Shown here: positions 5,856 to 6,813 of the stretch, piece after piece
Layout: each line of letters starts with the position of its first letter
Position numbering within the stretch: position 1 is the first letter of the stretch
Source of the DNA: Actinomycetes bacterium
GTDB lineage: Bacteria > Actinomycetota > Acidimicrobiia > Acidimicrobiales > Acidimicrobiaceae
DNA length: 6,813 bases
NCBI GenBank assembly: GCA_021823385.1
Contig: JAKAOC010000126.1
Location: 1-6,813, forward strand
Direction: 5' to 3'
Position numbers and translations under genes: made by a program
Notes under the pieces: model-generated
Told to the model about the DNA's origin: nothing
Databases searched by the model: none
The model's input: the letters and a program-made list of their open reading frames with translations, nothing else

Positions 5856-6813
5856 GTTGACCGCAGGCCAGGCGCCGGCAGTCGTTCTGCGTGGCGTGGC
5901 CAAGAGCTACGACGGCAAGCGCGACGCCATAGGCGAGATGAGCCTGGAAGTTGGCCATGGCGAATTCGTGGTGCTGCTCGGGCCATCGGGATCGGGAAAA
6001 TCCACCATCGTTCGCGCCATCGCCGGCATCGAGCGGATCGACCGTGGCAGCATCGAGATCTTCGGCCGCCAGGTGGCCGGAGATCGCCTGCACGTCGCCC
6101 CGGAGGACCGGGGCGTCTCGATGGTCTTCCAGGACTACGCGCTCTGGCCACACATGACGGTCCTCGACAACGTCGCCTTTGCCCTCAAGCGCGCCAAAGT
6201 CGGCTCACGGGACCGCAAGGAGAAGGCGTCTGAAATGCTCGCCCGAGTCGGCCTCGGAGGCAAGGAGGGCCGTTATCCAGGTGAGCTGAGCGGCGGCGAG
6301 CAGCAGCGGGTCGCGCTTGCGCGCGCTCTGGTGGGCCACTCCGGGCTGGTCCTCTTCGACGAGCCTCTCTCCAACTTGGACGCCGACCTCCGAGAAAAGC
6401 TGCGCCTCGAGATCGCCACTCTGACTCGCGAAACCAACGCGAGCGTCATCTATATCACCCACGACCAGGCCGAGGCGTTCGCACTGGCGGACAAGATCGG
6501 CGTTCTGGCGGGAGGTCGCCTGATACAGATGGGTGAACCCGAAGATATCTACCAGCGGCCGGTGAACCCCTTCATCGCGCGCTTCACCGGGCTGGCCGGC
6601 GAGCTCGCGGGAAAGGTTTTGGCAAACCCGGCTCCCGGCCTGGTCGAGGTGGAGGTGCCAAGCGCGTCGGCTGTGCTGCGCGCCAGGATGGTGGGCCGGC
6701 TCGAGCCCGGCGATATGGCCACCGTCGCCCTGCGGCCGTTCGCTCTGGGCATATCCGACGCCGACGAGCCCTCCATCGAGGCTAGGGTCTTGGACGTCGC
6801 CTTTCGCGGCAGA
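5848..6813 (+). CDS. ABC importer ATP-binding protein (partial, 3' end cut by window)
   Basis: This ATPase powers the importer from the cytoplasmic face. The frame is open from ATG 5848 to the window edge (322 codons). All nucleotide-binding elements are intact: Walker A GPSGSGKST at 45-53, Q-loop Gln95 in VFQDYALWPHM, signature LSGGEQQR at 147-154, Walker B LVLFDEP at 167-173, D-loop SNLD at 175-178 and H-loop His205. PEDIYQRPVNPFIARFTG follows at about 231-248, then the start of a C-terminal TOBE-type regulatory region as in FbpC/PotA-like ATPases. Family members are usually about 340-370 residues, so only a short C-terminal piece is missing. The start overlaps the permease stop by 8 bp, and GGGAGG at 5834-5839 lies 8 bases upstream, a strong SD suggesting coupled translation of the two subunits. 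Confidence 0.95.
   Translation, partial: MTELTAGQAPAVVLRGVAKSYDGKRDAIGEMSLEVGHGEFVVLLGPSGSGKSTIVRAIAGIERIDRGSIEIFGRQVAGDRLHVAPEDRGVSMVFQDYALWPHMTVLDNVAFALKRAKVGSRDRKEKASEMLARVGLGGKEGRYPGELSGGEQQRVALARALVGHSGLVLFDEPLSNLDADLREKLRLEIATLTRETNASVIYITHDQAEAFALADKIGVLAGGRLIQMGEPEDIYQRPVNPFIARFTGLAGELAGKVLANPAPGLVEVEVPSASAVLRARMVGRLEPGDMATVALRPFALGISDADEPSIEARVLDVAFRGR

Noticed and set aside
2891..6813. Naming the importer genes fbpA, fbpB and fbpC
   Set aside because: Architecture fits, but the binding protein lacks the tyrosine pair for Fe(III), so a specific symbol would overstate the evidence.

Overview
The window is GC-rich DNA whose gene content suggests an actinobacterium or a close relative such as Dormibacterota; this is an inference. 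It carries an F420-dependent oxidoreductase of the type found in mycobacteria and a mycothiol-type DinB/maleylpyruvate isomerase-fold protein. Codons mostly end in G or C, and several genes start with GTG. There is no sign of phage, insertion sequences, CRISPR arrays or RNA genes.

Layout. Positions 1-257 hold no gene I can identify, only an ambiguous edge fragment and a GC-rich inverted repeat. Three minus-strand genes follow, transcribed from right to left: a low-molecular-weight protein-tyrosine phosphatase (start near 2789, end 2202), a TIGR03084-type metal-binding DinB-fold protein (2147-1335), and an Rv3520c-like F420-dependent LLM oxidoreductase (1286-258). The gaps are about 50 bp, so they may be co-transcribed. 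A divergent intergenic region of about 100 bp (2790-2890) separates them from a plus-strand ABC importer operon.

The importer operon encodes a lipoprotein solute-binding protein (2891-3994), a fused two-domain permease (4080-5855) and an ATPase (from 5848, cut by the right edge). The architecture is that of the FbpABC/AfuABC and 2-aminoethylphosphonate importer group: a binding protein, one long permease with two transmembrane domains, and an ATPase with a C-terminal TOBE-type region. The binding protein lacks the Tyr-Tyr pair that classical ferric-binding proteins use, so the substrate is left open.

Two regulatory structures stand out. A perfect 16-bp stem followed by seven T lies between the binding-protein and permease genes. 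It is an intrinsic terminator inside the operon, likely to yield more binding protein than membrane complex. A short perfect inverted repeat overlaps the ribosome binding site of the binding-protein gene and could act as a translational hairpin or an operator. I see no clearly new system; these regulatory features and the unassigned substrate are the points most worth following up.
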